A stretch of DNA of 64,000 nucleotides from CAKZYD01 sp039814715 (GTDB taxonomy: Bacteria; Pseudomonadota; Alphaproteobacteria; Sphingomonadales; CAKZYD01). The notes below the pieces were generated by a model, which saw only the letters and a program-made list of their open reading frames with translations, was not told where the DNA came from and ran no database searches. A program made the position numbers and the translations under genes. The stretch lies in contig JBCCAR010000007.1 of assembly GCA_039814715.1 (NCBI GenBank), positions 38,294 to 102,293 of the forward strand. The letters run 5' to 3'. Shown here piece by piece: positions 51,777 to 61,984 of the stretch. Position 1 is the first letter of the stretch, and the number at the start of each line of letters is the position of its first letter.

Positions 51777-54008
51777 TTACCCCCGCATTTTCCCGTTTGC
51801 TGGGAAACCGCGCGGCGGGGCTTTACCGGCCTGGGCGCGTTTACCAAGCCAAGGAACGAGATCAGTTTCCGTGCGCGTCCGGCCAGCGCCGCCGCCCATG
51901 GGCCAGCTCAAACCGTCTTCGAGCGCAAAGGTTTTGACGTCTGAAATCGGGCCATCTTTGCCTTTAATCAGCTGGACACCCTGGCCCCGGCTCAGCTCCG
52001 ATAGCTCTTCTAGGGGGAACACCAAGAGCTTTTTGTTTTTTATCGATACTGCCACATGATCGCCCACCGCCTCTATTGCTGCAAGCGCACGGCTTGCGCC
52101 AGACACGCTCATGACGGCTTTGCCGCCGCGTGTGCCAGCTTCGACTTTTTTTGCATCCACAATAAACCCGCGCCCGGCCGTGGACGCCAGCAGCAACCGT
52201 AGGCCCTCGCGCTGCACAAACATCGCGATAATGTCTGCGCCTTGATCAAAATCGATCATCAGTCGGAGCGGTTCGCCATGCCCGCGCCCGCCCGGCAGCT
52301 TATCCGCGCTTAAAGTGAAGAAGCGGCCGTCGCTGGCGAATAACAGCAGCTTGTCGGTGGTGTGCGCTGGCAGCATGAATTTCAGCGCGTCGCCGTCTTT
52401 GAATTTGAGGTCACTCTCTGAAACATTGTGGCCTTTAAGAGCCCTGATCCAGCCTTTCTGAGAGCACACGACAGTGACGGGTTCACGCTCAATCATAGCC
52501 TCCATAGGCAGTGGCTCACCATCGGGCGCGCTACCAAACCCAGTACGCCGGCGGCCAATGTCCGTGCTCTTGCCAAAGCGCTCGCCAAGCGCTGCAAAAT
52601 CATCACGCACGGTCATACGCTGAGCCTCAGGATCAGCTAGTAAGGCTTTGATATCTTTACGTTCTGCACGCAAGGATTTGTCTTCCTTGCGCAGTTCTAA
52701 TTCCTCAAGCTTACGCAATGAGCGCAGCCGCATATTCAAAATCGCCTCGGCCTGAACGTCAGTCAGTTCAAAGGTTTTCATCAGGTCTTGCTTGGGATGA
52801 TCTTCTTCTCGGATGATGCGGATCACTTCATCTAAGTTTAGATACGCGATCAAATAGCCGCCGAGTATCTCTAAGCGCTGCTCAATCTTGCCAAGGCGGA
52901 AGCGCTTGCGCCGCACAAGCACATTGATTTGATGATCAATAAAGGCGGTGAGCGCGCTGCGCAGACCCATGACGCGCGGAACACGGCCGCCATCGAGCAC
53001 ATTCATGTTCAAGGAGAACCGATTTTCCAGATCGGTCAGACGGAACAAACCCTCCATCAAGATATCCGCGTCCACGTTCTTTGATTTTGGCTCAAAAACG
53101 ATCCGTACGTCTTCGGTCGATTCATCGCGCACATCAGCAAGGATGGGGATTTTACGCGCGTTGATAAGGTCCGCGATTTTTTCAATCAGCTTTGATTTGC
53201 CGACCTGGAAGGGAATTTCAGTGACAACAATCTGATAGGTCCCGCGGCCCGTGTCTTCCTTCTCCCAGCGGGCGCGCACGCGAATGGAGCCGCGTCCGGT
53301 TTCATAGGACTGGGCCAAAGATTCGGGCGTTTCAACAATAATGCCGCCGGTGGGGAAATCGGGCCCTGGCACCCGGCCCATCAGAGCGTCATGAGAGCAA
53401 TGCGGCTTATCAATTAGCAAAATCATTGCTTCGCACAATTCTGCCAGATTATGCGGAGGGATAGAGGTCGCCATGCCCACCGCGATGCCGCTCGCGCCAT
53501 TGGCGAGAAGGTTTGGAAAGCCGCCTGGGAATACAACAGGCTCGCTTTCTTCCCCATCATAGGTTTCGCGGTAATCGACGGCATCTTCATCAAGGCCATC
53601 CATCAAGATGCGCGCAAATTCTGTCAGCCGCGCTTCGGTATACCGCATAGCAGCCGGATTATCGCCGTCCACATTGCCGAAATTGCCCTGACCATCGACC
53701 AGCGGGTAGCGTACGGAGAAATCCTGCGCCAAACGCACCATCGCGTCATACACAGATTGATCACCATGAGGGTGATACTTACCAATCACATCACCAACAA
53801 CGCGCGCGCATTTCTTATACCCAGACGATGGGTCTAACTTGAGCTGGCGCATGGCATAGAGCAGGCGCCGGTGCACGGGTTTGAGCCCGTCGCGCACGTC
53901 TGGAAGCGAGCGCGACATAATGGTCGACAGCGCGTAGGCGAGATACTTCTCAGAGAGGCTGTCGGTAAAGGCAACATCACGAATGATTTCCGTGTCGTCC
54001 GTAGCCAT
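51777..54008 (-). CDS. parC: DNA topoisomerase IV subunit A
   Basis: A 743-residue ParC. Catalytic Tyr123 in AAMRYTEARLT; the quinolone-site stretch KYHPHGDQSVYDAMVRL is at about 78-93. The shorter C-terminal beta-pinwheel separates it from GyrA. It decatenates daughter chromosomes with ParE, whose gene is not in the window. It lies downstream of recO in the same direction, 93 bases away. Confidence 0.96.
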   Translation of the reverse strand: MATDDTEIIRDVAFTDSLSEKYLAYALSTIMSRSLPDVRDGLKPVHRRLLYAMRQLKLDPSSGYKKCARVVGDVIGKYHPHGDQSVYDAMVRLAQDFSVRYPLVDGQGNFGNVDGDNPAAMRYTEARLTEFARILMDGLDEDAVDYRETYDGEESEPVVFPGGFPNLLANGASGIAVGMATSIPPHNLAELCEAMILLIDKPHCSHDALMGRVPGPDFPTGGIIVETPESLAQSYETGRGSIRVRARWEKEDTGRGTYQIVVTEIPFQVGKSKLIEKIADLINARKIPILADVRDESTEDVRIVFEPKSKNVDADILMEGLFRLTDLENRFSLNMNVLDGGRVPRVMGLRSALTAFIDHQINVLVRRKRFRLGKIEQRLEILGGYLIAYLNLDEVIRIIREEDHPKQDLMKTFELTDVQAEAILNMRLRSLRKLEELELRKEDKSLRAERKDIKALLADPEAQRMTVRDDFAALGERFGKSTDIGRRRTGFGSAPDGEPLPMEAMIEREPVTVVCSQKGWIRALKGHNVSESDLKFKDGDALKFMLPAHTTDKLLLFASDGRFFTLSADKLPGGRGHGEPLRLMIDFDQGADIIAMFVQREGLRLLLASTAGRGFIVDAKKVEAGTRGGKAVMSVSGASRALAAIEAVGDHVAVSIKNKKLLVFPLEELSELSRGQGVQLIKGKDGPISDVKTFALEDGLSWPMGGGAGRTRTETDLVPWLGKRAQAGKAPPRGFPANGKMRG

Positions 54009-54101
54009 CTACTCATCCTTGTGGGTGCAGACCGTTTGTAGCGCAAAATATGCTATAGATGACCCCATATCCGCAAGCATTGGGGCCACTTGTCCACACA
54101 A

Positions 54102-54860
54102 TTAAGGGGCATTGGGAGGCGCCATCGCGCGCAGCAATAGCTGCACGAAGCGCTCCCGCGCTGCAGGGAGCGCTTTTGAGCGCGGCTGGAAGACCCAGCT
54201 TTCCAAAAAGAAGCCGCTTAGGGCCAGCCCATCACGCACACTGTCATAGGATATGTCACCTGCTTGCCGGCCAAGCAGAAATTGCGGCAACGTCAAGAGC
54301 TTATCCCGGTAGGGTGCGCCCGCCTCTGCGCTCACCGCGCGGCCGGTTTTAGGGGACACGTAAATCAAATCGTCAACGCCGCCTGTGGCTGCGCAGTGCC
54401 GCAAATCGAGCGCAAAGCCAAGCGCAGACAGAAGGTCTATTTCATAGCGCACCAATGCTGGGCCAATCGCCTCGACGGGCAGGGCGGGCTGGACAAACAG
54501 CGCTAAGAGCTCCTCAAGCGTCTCTTTAAGGCCTGGAAAGCTCTCTCGTTCTGGGAGCGCCTGGGAGAGGACGCCAAGCAAACTCATCATGGCAGCAAGG
54601 CGCAGCGGCTGGCCCATCACTTGCGCTGCCCTGGCCTGGACGAGTTCGACTTGAAGGGTTCCCAAATGATCTGCCAAGCGGGCGCGCCAACGCGCTTTGA
54701 CTTCATTGCCAGGTTCTAAAACCGGGCGAAGGCGCCGCCCCGCCCCGCCGGGCACATAGCCGCTGACAAGACCGTGTTCAGCGGTAAAGAGCTGCGCGAT
54801 AACACCGTTTTCACCGTGGCGCCGCACGGCGCAGAGCGTCCCTTGCGCCGTCCATTCCAA
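54102..54860 (-). CDS. recO: DNA repair protein RecO
   Basis: A 252-residue RecO with the OB-fold start (MEWTAQGTLCAVRRHGENG) and GGAGRRLRPVLEPGNEVKARW. The zinc Cys cluster of some RecO proteins is reduced: only one Cys lies in LRHCAATGGVDD. It loads RecA on SSB-coated DNA in the RecFOR route. It begins three bases after the era stop, as in the usual rnc-era-recO order. Confidence 0.95.
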   Translation of the reverse strand: MEWTAQGTLCAVRRHGENGVIAQLFTAEHGLVSGYVPGGAGRRLRPVLEPGNEVKARWRARLADHLGTLQVELVQARAAQVMGQPLRLAAMMSLLGVLSQALPERESFPGLKETLEELLALFVQPALPVEAIGPALVRYEIDLLSALGFALDLRHCAATGGVDDLIYVSPKTGRAVSAEAGAPYRDKLLTLPQFLLGRQAGDISYDSVRDGLALSGFFLESWVFQPRSKALPAARERFVQLLLRAMAPPNAP

Positions 54861-54863
54861 AAG

Positions 54864-55775
54864 CTACTCCACCCAATCAAGGCCGAGCGCGGCTAAGTGA
54901 TGACGATCTTCGCTCCAGCGCGGTTGAACTTTTACGAACAGCTCTAAATGGACCTTACGCTCAAAAAGGTCTTCCATCGCCGCGCGTGCTTCGCTGCCAA
55001 TGGTCTTTAGCTGCTGGCCGCCTTTCCCAATCACGATGCCTTTTTGGCTATCACGGGTGACGAGAATGACTTGGCGGATATGGATGCGTTTTTTATCGAC
55101 AGTCCATTCTTCTGTCTCAACGGAGAGCGCGTAAGGCAATTCTTGGTGCAGCCGCGCATAAATCTGTTCGCGCGTCAGCTCAGCAGCGAGCAACTGATTG
55201 TTGACGTCGGTCACCTGGTCTTCGGGGAAGAGCCATGGTGTTTGTTTGGTCCGCTCCTTAAGAGCCTGCAGCAGCTCTGCCGTGCCATCGCCGGTTAAGG
55301 CTGACACCATGAACGTCTCATCAAAATCGATCTGATCATTGAGCTTCGTCGCAAGAGCAAGCAGCTTTTCTGGCTGCTTTAGCAGGTCCGTTTTATTGAG
55401 CGCTAAGATCAGGCTCTGGGTCTTGCGCTTGGCCAATGTCTCGACAATCGCCTGCGTTCCCGCATCCAAGCCTTTGGCGCTATCGATTAGCAAGACAACA
55501 GCATCTGCATCTTCAAGCCCGCCCCAAGCGGCGGACACCATAGCCCGGTCAAGGCGGCGGCGCGGTTTGAAAATGCCTGGCGTATCAATTAAGACAAGCT
55601 GTGTATCAGCTTCAGTGACCACACCCATAAGCCGAGCGCGCGTGGTTTGCACTTTGTGGCTAACAATCGCGACTTTAACGCCGATCAATTGGTTTACGAG
55701 GGTCGATTTACCTGAGTTTGGCGCGCCGATGATGGCCACCATTGCCGTCTTCTGGGAGCTGCTTTCCACGCTCAT
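54864..55775 (-). CDS. era: GTPase Era
   Basis: A 303-residue Era GTPase: G1 GAPNSGKST at 17-25, G3 DTPG, G4 NKTD, and a C-terminal KH domain with VTRDSQKGIVIGKGGQQLKTIG. It binds the 16S 3' end in 30S maturation. The start at 55775 overlaps the rnc stop (ATGA); the frame reaching 55808 lies inside rnc. Confidence 0.97.
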   Translation of the reverse strand: MSVESSSQKTAMVAIIGAPNSGKSTLVNQLIGVKVAIVSHKVQTTRARLMGVVTEADTQLVLIDTPGIFKPRRRLDRAMVSAAWGGLEDADAVVLLIDSAKGLDAGTQAIVETLAKRKTQSLILALNKTDLLKQPEKLLALATKLNDQIDFDETFMVSALTGDGTAELLQALKERTKQTPWLFPEDQVTDVNNQLLAAELTREQIYARLHQELPYALSVETEEWTVDKKRIHIRQVILVTRDSQKGIVIGKGGQQLKTIGSEARAAMEDLFERKVHLELFVKVQPRWSEDRHHLAALGLDWVE

Positions 55776-56461
55776 ACTTTCTGCCCTTGCGTCGTGATTT
55801 GCAGCCACAAGGCTGCGGCGGCTTCCTTTTCTGCCAGCCGCTTGGAGCCTGCTGTTGCCCGCAGCGGCGCATATCCGTCTACGTTCACTTCCACTTCAAA
55901 CTGGGGCGCATGATCTGGCCCTGACCGGCCCGTGATCTTATATTGCGGCAGTCCAAGACCGCGCCCCTGTGCCCATTCTTGTAGCATGGTTTTCGCATCG
56001 CGCTTAGCGCCCGCATCAGAGGCCATAAACGCTTCCCACTGAGAGGCAATAAAAGCGCTGACCGGATCAAGTCCGGCGTCCAGGTACAGCGCGCCGATGA
56101 GCGCCTCCATCACATCCGCGCAAACACCGTCTTGCTTATGAATGCCTGCCTGGCGCGCGGCATCTTCCAAACGAATGACGCTAGGGACGTTTACGCTGCG
56201 CGCGATATCCGCCAACGTTTCCTTGCGCACCAACTTTACAAAGCGCCGCGCGATCGTGCCTTCGTTTTCTTTTGGGAAGCGCGCTAAAAGCTGCTGCGCG
56301 ACCACAAGCCCCAAAACACGGTCCCCTAAAAACTCAAGACGCTGATAGGAGGCCTGGTTTTGCAGCGAGGGGTGCGTCACCGCTTCGGTTAAGAGGCGTT
56401 CATTGTCGAAACCATGAGAGAAGACAGAGCGCGCCCACGCCTGGAGCGTTTGGCCCATCAA
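55772..56461 (-). CDS. rnc: Ribonuclease III
   Basis: A 229-residue RNase III: catalytic motif RLEFLGDRVLGL with Glu43 and Asp47, the second catalytic patch CADVMEALIGALYLD, and a double-stranded RNA-binding domain at about 155-225 (PQYKITGRSGPDHAPQFEVEV). It overlaps both lepB and era by 4 bases, so lepB-rnc-era form a tight unit. Confidence 0.97.
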   Translation of the reverse strand: MMGQTLQAWARSVFSHGFDNERLLTEAVTHPSLQNQASYQRLEFLGDRVLGLVVAQQLLARFPKENEGTIARRFVKLVRKETLADIARSVNVPSVIRLEDAARQAGIHKQDGVCADVMEALIGALYLDAGLDPVSAFIASQWEAFMASDAGAKRDAKTMLQEWAQGRGLGLPQYKITGRSGPDHAPQFEVEVNVDGYAPLRATAGSKRLAEKEAAAALWLQITTQGQKV

Positions 56462-57312
56462 TCGTCGCTATCACGCCGCAGCGAATCAAAAAACCGGTCA
56501 AAGCGCGCAGCAGAAAACCAGCGCCAAGGCGTCCACAGCCGGGCGCTACCGTCAGTGGAGAAGAAGATGATTTCAGCGCGCCCAACCAAATTTTCGTAGG
56601 GCACGAACCCCACGCCGCTGGAAATCGGCCGGCGGCTATCGAGGCTGGCATCGCGGTTATCGCCCATCATGAAATAATGCCCCTCAGGCACAATCCAGGG
56701 CCCTGTGGTATCGGACGGGCCTTCAGGGTCTAAATCAAGGACCTGATAGGTCCGGTCATTGGGCAGGGTTTCGCGGTAGCGCGGGTATTTGCACACCAAT
56801 GTACCGTCGCCAAGCGCGACGCGGTAACGCGGGCGCTCTCGGCAATCTGTGTTCTCGGTAACGGGGATGATGAAATCATCAATCCGCTCTTTCTTGACCG
56901 GCTTTCCATTAATGACCAACACGCCATGCACCATGCGGATTTCATCGCCAGGGAGGCCAATAACACGTTTGATGTAATCGGTCCGATCATCCCGCGGGAG
57001 CTTAAAAACCGCGATATCCCCGCGGACGGGCGGTGTATCAAAATACCGGCCTGAAAACAGCGGCGGGCTGAGCGGCAGGCTGAAACGGCTATAGCCATAA
57101 GAAAACTGAGAGACGAAGAGATAATCGCCAACCAGAAGATTAGGCAGCATGGATTCTGAAGGAATAGAGAACGGCTTATAAAATACGGTGCGAAGGAACA
57201 AAGCGATGAGCACTGCATAAACGAGCGTTTTTAAAATATCAGCCCAGCTTTCCTCTTCCTTCTCAGGTTTGCTTTTGCTGGCTTGCACAGGCGTTTCAGG
57301 TAAGTCGGACAT
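56458..57312 (-). CDS. lepB: Signal peptidase I
   Basis: A 284-residue inner-membrane peptidase. One N-terminal membrane helix (about 27-45), then catalytic Ser54 in PSESMLPNLLVGDYLF and Lys115 in YIKRVIGLPGDE. The C-terminal signature GDNRDASLDSR is present. It cleaves signal peptides of exported proteins and lies upstream of rnc. Confidence 0.97.
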   Translation of the reverse strand: MSDLPETPVQASKSKPEKEEESWADILKTLVYAVLIALFLRTVFYKPFSIPSESMLPNLLVGDYLFVSQFSYGYSRFSLPLSPPLFSGRYFDTPPVRGDIAVFKLPRDDRTDYIKRVIGLPGDEIRMVHGVLVINGKPVKKERIDDFIIPVTENTDCRERPRYRVALGDGTLVCKYPRYRETLPNDRTYQVLDLDPEGPSDTTGPWIVPEGHYFMMGDNRDASLDSRRPISSGVGFVPYENLVGRAEIIFFSTDGSARLWTPWRWFSAARFDRFFDSLRRDSDD

Positions 57313-57430
57313 GGGTTTTAAAACTGCTGGTGAAAAAGGCCCGCCGCGCAGACAGGCCTGTTAAAACGTAGGCGGGAGATGGCATGAAGCTGCATTGAAG
57401 TCAATTCATCGGTCAAATCAGGCGCTGCGA

Positions 57431-57856
57431 TCAATCCCCTATATGATGGGCAAATTCGCGCTGAACAGCCGTTATCAGGACCTGTGCCTGGGCCCAAGGA
57501 TCATCATCTGTAATGGTCAGCGAGACCTGCGGCACAAAGCCTTGCGGAACCAGCGTGTCTAAGTGCATTTTAGCGCCGCCAGTGAGAGCAATGGTTGGCT
57601 TGCCGCTTTTCAAATTCACCACGCCCATATCGCGCCAGAAAACGCCTTTGCGAAACCCAGTCCCAAGCGCCTTAGAGCACGCTTCCTTGGCCGCAAAGCG
57701 CTTGGCGTAGCTTGCCGCACGTTTGGAGCGTTTATCTGATTTGGCTTGCTCAATGGGCGTGAATATCCGGTTGATGAAGCGCGCGCCAAAACGATCAATG
57801 CTGGCTTCAATCCGGTTGATGTCGATCATGTCGCTGCCAAAGCCGATCACAAACAT
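57431..57856 (-). CDS. acpS: Holo-[acyl-carrier-protein] synthase
   Basis: A 141-residue AcpS that moves phosphopantetheine to ACP. It has the two key acids: Asp9 in GFGSDMIDI and Glu58 in RFAAKEACSKALG. Start (MFVIGFG) and length are normal. It follows pdxJ with 6 bases and is followed by a 118-base gap before lepB. Confidence 0.96.
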   Translation of the reverse strand: MFVIGFGSDMIDINRIEASIDRFGARFINRIFTPIEQAKSDKRSKRAASYAKRFAAKEACSKALGTGFRKGVFWRDMGVVNLKSGKPTIALTGGAKMHLDTLVPQGFVPQVSLTITDDDPWAQAQVLITAVQREFAHHIGD

Positions 57857-57862
57857 GCGCGC

Positions 57863-58609
57863 TCAAACACCTCCGCGCGCCGCGTCCATGAGCCGCCGCA
57901 TCTTTAAAATGGCGGCATCAAAACCAATCATGATAGCTTCACCGACTAAGAAATGACCAATGTTCAGCTCTTGCAAAGCACCAATGGCAGCAATGGGCGC
58001 AACGGTTGTGAAGGTAAGGCCGTGGCCAGCATGCACTTCCAGGCCTGCATCAAGCGCGATGCGCGCAGCCTGTTTAATACGCTCCAGCTCCCGGGCGCGC
58101 TCTTGGCCCGACGTGTCACAATAGCGGCCCGTATGCAGCTCTATCACCGGCGCACCAATGGCAACAGAGGCTTCAATTTGCGCAGGCTCCGGATCAATAA
58201 ACAGGCTCACGCGCGATCCAGCGGCGCGCAGTGTTTCATTGTAATGCTTCAGCTCATCGACCATCGAGGCAACATCAAGCCCGCCCTCGGTCGTTACTTC
58301 TTGGCGTTTTTCTGGAACGATGCAAACCGCGTGGGGATGGTGGCGCACTGCGATGGCCAGCATTTCAGGCGTCGCCGCCATTTCAAGATTTAACGGCAGA
58401 TCAATGTCGGCGCTGAGACGGGCAATATCGTCATCAGAAATATGGCGTCTGTCTTCACGCAGATGCGCTGTAATGCCGTCGGCGCCGGCATCTGCAGCCA
58501 ATTGCGCGGCGCGCAGCGGGTCTGGGTGACGCCCGCCGCGCGCATTGCGGATGGTCGCAACATGATCGATGTTGACGCCCAGGCGAAGGCGGTTTGTAGA
58601 GTTGGTCAT
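57863..58609 (-). CDS. pdxJ: Pyridoxine 5'-phosphate synthase
   Basis: A 248-residue PdxJ that closes the pyridoxine ring from deoxyxylulose phosphate and aminoacetone phosphate. It has RLGVNIDHVATIRNARGG, GADGITAHLREDRRHI and INIGHFLVGEAIMIG-like end (LNIGHFLVGEAIM). It begins inside the DUF2062 gene's last codons and is followed closely by acpS, as in E. coli and alphaproteobacteria. Confidence 0.97.
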   Translation of the reverse strand: MTNSTNRLRLGVNIDHVATIRNARGGRHPDPLRAAQLAADAGADGITAHLREDRRHISDDDIARLSADIDLPLNLEMAATPEMLAIAVRHHPHAVCIVPEKRQEVTTEGGLDVASMVDELKHYNETLRAAGSRVSLFIDPEPAQIEASVAIGAPVIELHTGRYCDTSGQERARELERIKQAARIALDAGLEVHAGHGLTFTTVAPIAAIGALQELNIGHFLVGEAIMIGFDAAILKMRRLMDAARGGV

Positions 58610-59172
58610 GCTGGCGTTGCTATTTTCGACTGGCGTTTACGCGCGATTCGATCAAGGCGCTTCGCTCTGTAAAACCGGAAAAACCGCACGAGCAGAAAAT
58701 AGGTCAAGGCCCATGAGCCAAGGGCAAGCGGCAATGCGCCCAGCAGCATAGGCGCAAAGATGGGCCCAAAAACACCCCAAGGATCAGACAAAATAGCGCC
58801 GAATTGCAGCTCATTAAACGGGTTCATATCCGCGCCCATGCCGCTAATGGCAGAGCCAACCAAATAGGTGACCCACCATATGAATGGGAACGTCCAAGGG
58901 TTGCCAGCAATTGTCCCGAAAGCGGAGGCAACCAGATTGCCACGCACGAGAAAAGACAAAATGGCTGAGAGAACGAAGTGAAAGCCGATGAGCGGTGTAA
59001 AAGAACACGCAACACCGCAGGCAAATCCAGCCGCCAAACGGTGCGGCGTATCCGGCAGCCGGCCTAAGCGGTGACGGGCATATTCAATCGAGCGGCCAAT
59101 ACCGCTGCGCGGCCATAGATAAGCGCCCAGACGCGTAAAGAACGTTAGCGGTTTTTTGCGCTTAAAAAGCAC
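58606..59172 (-). CDS. DUF2062 membrane protein
   Basis: A 188-residue protein with DUF2062 features: hydrophobic helices (about 45-75, 88-105, 125-165), GVACSFTPLIGFHFVLSAIL and IAGNPWTFPFIWWVTYLVG, which match this family of small membrane proteins of unknown function. It lies between pyrE and pdxJ with a 4-base overlap with pdxJ. Confidence 0.87.
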   Translation of the reverse strand: MLFKRKKPLTFFTRLGAYLWPRSGIGRSIEYARHRLGRLPDTPHRLAAGFACGVACSFTPLIGFHFVLSAILSFLVRGNLVASAFGTIAGNPWTFPFIWWVTYLVGSAISGMGADMNPFNELQFGAILSDPWGVFGPIFAPMLLGALPLALGSWALTYFLLVRFFRFYRAKRLDRIARKRQSKIATPA

Positions 59173-59237
59173 CTAGTCCATCCCCTATCTGCCAGCGCCT
59201 GCCGCTGACACCGCAGTCAACCCAGCACACCAACCCA

Positions 59238-59831
59238 TTATGTCGCCGCCACGAATGTGCGGCTGCCGGGTTTAACCGCAGGTAAATCTTCAAGCTCCGG
59301 CGGTAAATTATCCGCTTGATACGTTGGAACGTCGAGCTGTGCGAGTGATAATAACGGCACACCGATGTCCGCCGTTCCATTTGAACGATCAATCAGGCTG
59401 CACCCGGCCACAACACGCCCACCCGCCTGCGTAATGGTGTCGATACATTCGCGCGAGGACAGGCCGGTGGTCACCACATCTTCAACCATCAAAACGCTTT
59501 GGCCTTTTTCAAGGGAAAAGCCGCGGCGAAACTCAAATTGGCCATCAACACGCTCAGTAAAAATGGCGCGAACGCCAAGCTGGCGTCCCATTTCATAGCC
59601 CACGATCACGCCGCCCATAGCCGGGGAGACCACAATATCGGGCGCCTCCCCCAGAGCTGCTAACACTTTTTGCGCAAGTACGCTGCAGAGCCGGTCTGCG
59701 CGCGCTGGATCAGACATCGCGAGCGCGCACTGCAAGTACTTCGAACTATGGAGCCCAGAGGACAGCACAAAATGGCCCTCCAACAGAGCGCCAGCACCGC
59801 GAAACTCTTCCAAAACATCATCCGTTTTCAA
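59238..59831 (-). CDS. pyrE: Orotate phosphoribosyltransferase
   Basis: A 197-residue PyrE (pyrimidine synthesis). It has a PRPP-binding motif MVEDVVTTGLSS, then the family loop TERVDGQFEFRRGFSLEKG, with VSPAMGGVIVGYEMGR earlier. A TTG start at 59831 is backed by GGAG 8 bases ahead; a GTG at 59849 overlapping the rsh stop is possible but has no such site. Tightly linked to rsh. Confidence 0.93.
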   Translation of the reverse strand: MKTDDVLEEFRGAGALLEGHFVLSSGLHSSKYLQCALAMSDPARADRLCSVLAQKVLAALGEAPDIVVSPAMGGVIVGYEMGRQLGVRAIFTERVDGQFEFRRGFSLEKGQSVLMVEDVVTTGLSSRECIDTITQAGGRVVAGCSLIDRSNGTADIGVPLLSLAQLDVPTYQADNLPPELEDLPAVKPGSRTFVAAT

Positions 59832-59848
59832 GGGGCATTCTCCATTCA

Positions 59849-61984
59849 CTACTCTTGCGAGCGCTCTGCCGTATTGACGACGGCGAGGCTGCGCAACGAC
59901 AAGACAATGTCTGTTAGATGCTGGAGGGATAGCACAGCAATATCTACAAACATTGTATAAATCCGTCGATCGCGGTCGAGAATGCGTAAATTCACCACAT
60001 TGGCCCCGCCATCGGCAATCGTGTTAGCAACTTGGGCAAGCGCGCCGGGGTCATTATGCAAGGTCAGCGCGATACGGCCTTCATAATCCAGCGTCTTGCC
60101 CGCCATGGCGTCTGCAGACCATTGCAGGTCAAGCCAGCGTTCTGGCACATCTGCAAAAGCTTCCAGCGCGCTGCAGGTAATCGTGTGCGCCGTCACCCCC
60201 TCGCCAAGCAAACGAATGCCCACTAAGCGATCGCCAGGCAGGGGATGGCAACACTCGCCGAGCTTGACGGCGACTTCGGTGCCAGCGCCTTTAATGGGCA
60301 AACTGACTTTACCAGCGCCTTTGGAAGGCAGTAATCGATGGGCACCGCCGTCTTCACGTAGGTGGGGGAAAAGGTCATAGACCAAGTCGTTTTCCTGAAG
60401 TGCGCCGCGGCCCACCATTTCCAGCAAGTCTTCTTTGCTTGCCGCATCATGATGCTGCAGCACCCGCTCCCACGCTTTGGCTGGCGGGGATAGGTCGAGC
60501 CGCTCAAAAGCGAAATCCACGAGGGATTGGCCAAGCGCAACAAAGCCATCTTTGTCCTTTTGCCGCAGCGCCTTGCGCACTGCGGCCCTTGCCTTGGGGG
60601 TTTGCGCGATATTCAGCCAAACCGGCGCCGGCTTCTGGGCCGCCGAACGCAAAATCTCAATTTGGTCGCCATTCCTCAGCGTGCGGCGCAGCGGCACAAT
60701 ATGGCCATTCACCTTCGCTCCCACGCACGTGTTACCCACATCCGTGTGGACCGCGTACGCAAAATCAATGGTTGTCGCTCCGCGCGGCAAAGTGACGAGG
60801 CGCCCCTTTGGCGTAAAGCAAAAGACCTGGTCTTCAAACATGGCAAGCTTGGTATTTTCCAAGAACTCTTCGGCGCTCACCGCTTGTTCGCTCAGTTCAA
60901 GCAAATCGCGCAGCCACGGATAATCCGGTTTATCGCCAATTGACACACTGTCCTTATAGCTCCAGTGAGCCGCCACACCGCGCTCAGCGACAGCGTGCAT
61001 CTCTTGCGTACGCACTTGAATCTCAATAGGGCGCCGACCGGGGCCAAAAACAGCTGTATGAAGCGATCGATAACCATTGGGCTTTGGTTGGGAGATATAG
61101 TCCTTAAAGCGCCCAGGCGTGCACCGCCAGATGTCGTGGATGACCCCCAAGGCGTGGTAGCAGTCCGCAGAGGTTTCAACAATGACGCGAAAAGCGACGA
61201 CATCCGCGAGCTGTTCAAGCTGAATGCGCTTTTCGTGTAGCTTGCGGTAAATGGAATAGGGTTTTTTTTCCCTGCCAGTCACTGCTGCTTCAACGCCCGC
61301 ATCGCCAAGCGCGTTTTTGATCGTCTCGACCACATCGTTGACGACCACATCACTTTGAACACGTAGCCGGTCCAGCTGCGATAGGATCGACTTCTCAGCC
61401 TCAGGATGCAGATATTGGAACGAGAGAGACGACAACTCATCTTTGATCTCATACATGCCAATTCGCTCTGCCAGCGGCGCATAGATGTCCAGTGTCTCTT
61501 GCGCAATGCGGCGGCGCGAGGCTTCTTTGGGGTGATGGTGCAGTGTGCGCATATTGTGCAGGCGGTCAGCGAGCTTGACCAGCAGCACACGAATATCCTT
61601 CGCCATGGCGAAGATGAACTTGCGAAAGCTTTCAGCTTGGCGAGAGGAGTTGGAGGGGATTTCGATTTGGCTCAGCTTGGTGACGCCGTCCACCATCTGC
61701 GCCACATCGCTGCCGAACAGCTGATTGATTTCATCCTTCGTCGCAACAGTATCTTCTATGGTGTCATGAAGAATGGCGGTCGCGATGGTATCTCCATCCA
61801 TTCGAAGGTCCGTTAAGATACCGGCCACTTCAATAGGGTGGGACCAATAAGGGTCACCAGAATGGCGTTGCTGGGAGCCATGGGCTTTGAGCGTGAACAC
61901 ATAAGCGCGGTTCAGCAAGTCCTCATCAACCCGTGGGTCGTAGGACTTTACTTTCTCTATCAGCTCGTATTGGCGTAGCACCGC
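59849..61984 (-). CDS. rsh: (p)ppGpp synthetase/hydrolase, Rsh
   Basis: A 711-residue RelA/SpoT homolog. HD hydrolase with His50 and His74-Asp75 (LHDTIEDT), synthetase (PYSIYRKLHEKR and PNGYRSLHTAVFG), TGS (FTPKGRLVTLPRGATTIDFAYA) and C-terminal ACT (LTLHNDPGALAQVAN). Both sites look intact, as in the single bifunctional Rsh of alphaproteobacteria. It drives the stringent response. The start at 61984 gives the usual N-terminus. Confidence 0.96.
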   Translation of the reverse strand, partial: AVLRQYELIEKVKSYDPRVDEDLLNRAYVFTLKAHGSQQRHSGDPYWSHPIEVAGILTDLRMDGDTIATAILHDTIEDTVATKDEINQLFGSDVAQMVDGVTKLSQIEIPSNSSRQAESFRKFIFAMAKDIRVLLVKLADRLHNMRTLHHHPKEASRRRIAQETLDIYAPLAERIGMYEIKDELSSLSFQYLHPEAEKSILSQLDRLRVQSDVVVNDVVETIKNALGDAGVEAAVTGREKKPYSIYRKLHEKRIQLEQLADVVAFRVIVETSADCYHALGVIHDIWRCTPGRFKDYISQPKPNGYRSLHTAVFGPGRRPIEIQVRTQEMHAVAERGVAAHWSYKDSVSIGDKPDYPWLRDLLELSEQAVSAEEFLENTKLAMFEDQVFCFTPKGRLVTLPRGATTIDFAYAVHTDVGNTCVGAKVNGHIVPLRRTLRNGDQIEILRSAAQKPAPVWLNIAQTPKARAAVRKALRQKDKDGFVALGQSLVDFAFERLDLSPPAKAWERVLQHHDAASKEDLLEMVGRGALQENDLVYDLFPHLREDGGAHRLLPSKGAGKVSLPIKGAGTEVAVKLGECCHPLPGDRLVGIRLLGEGVTAHTITCSALEAFADVPERWLDLQWSADAMAGKTLDYEGRIALTLHNDPGALAQVANTIADGGANVVNLRILDRDRRIYTMFVDIAVLSLQHLTDIVLSLRSLAVVNTAERSQE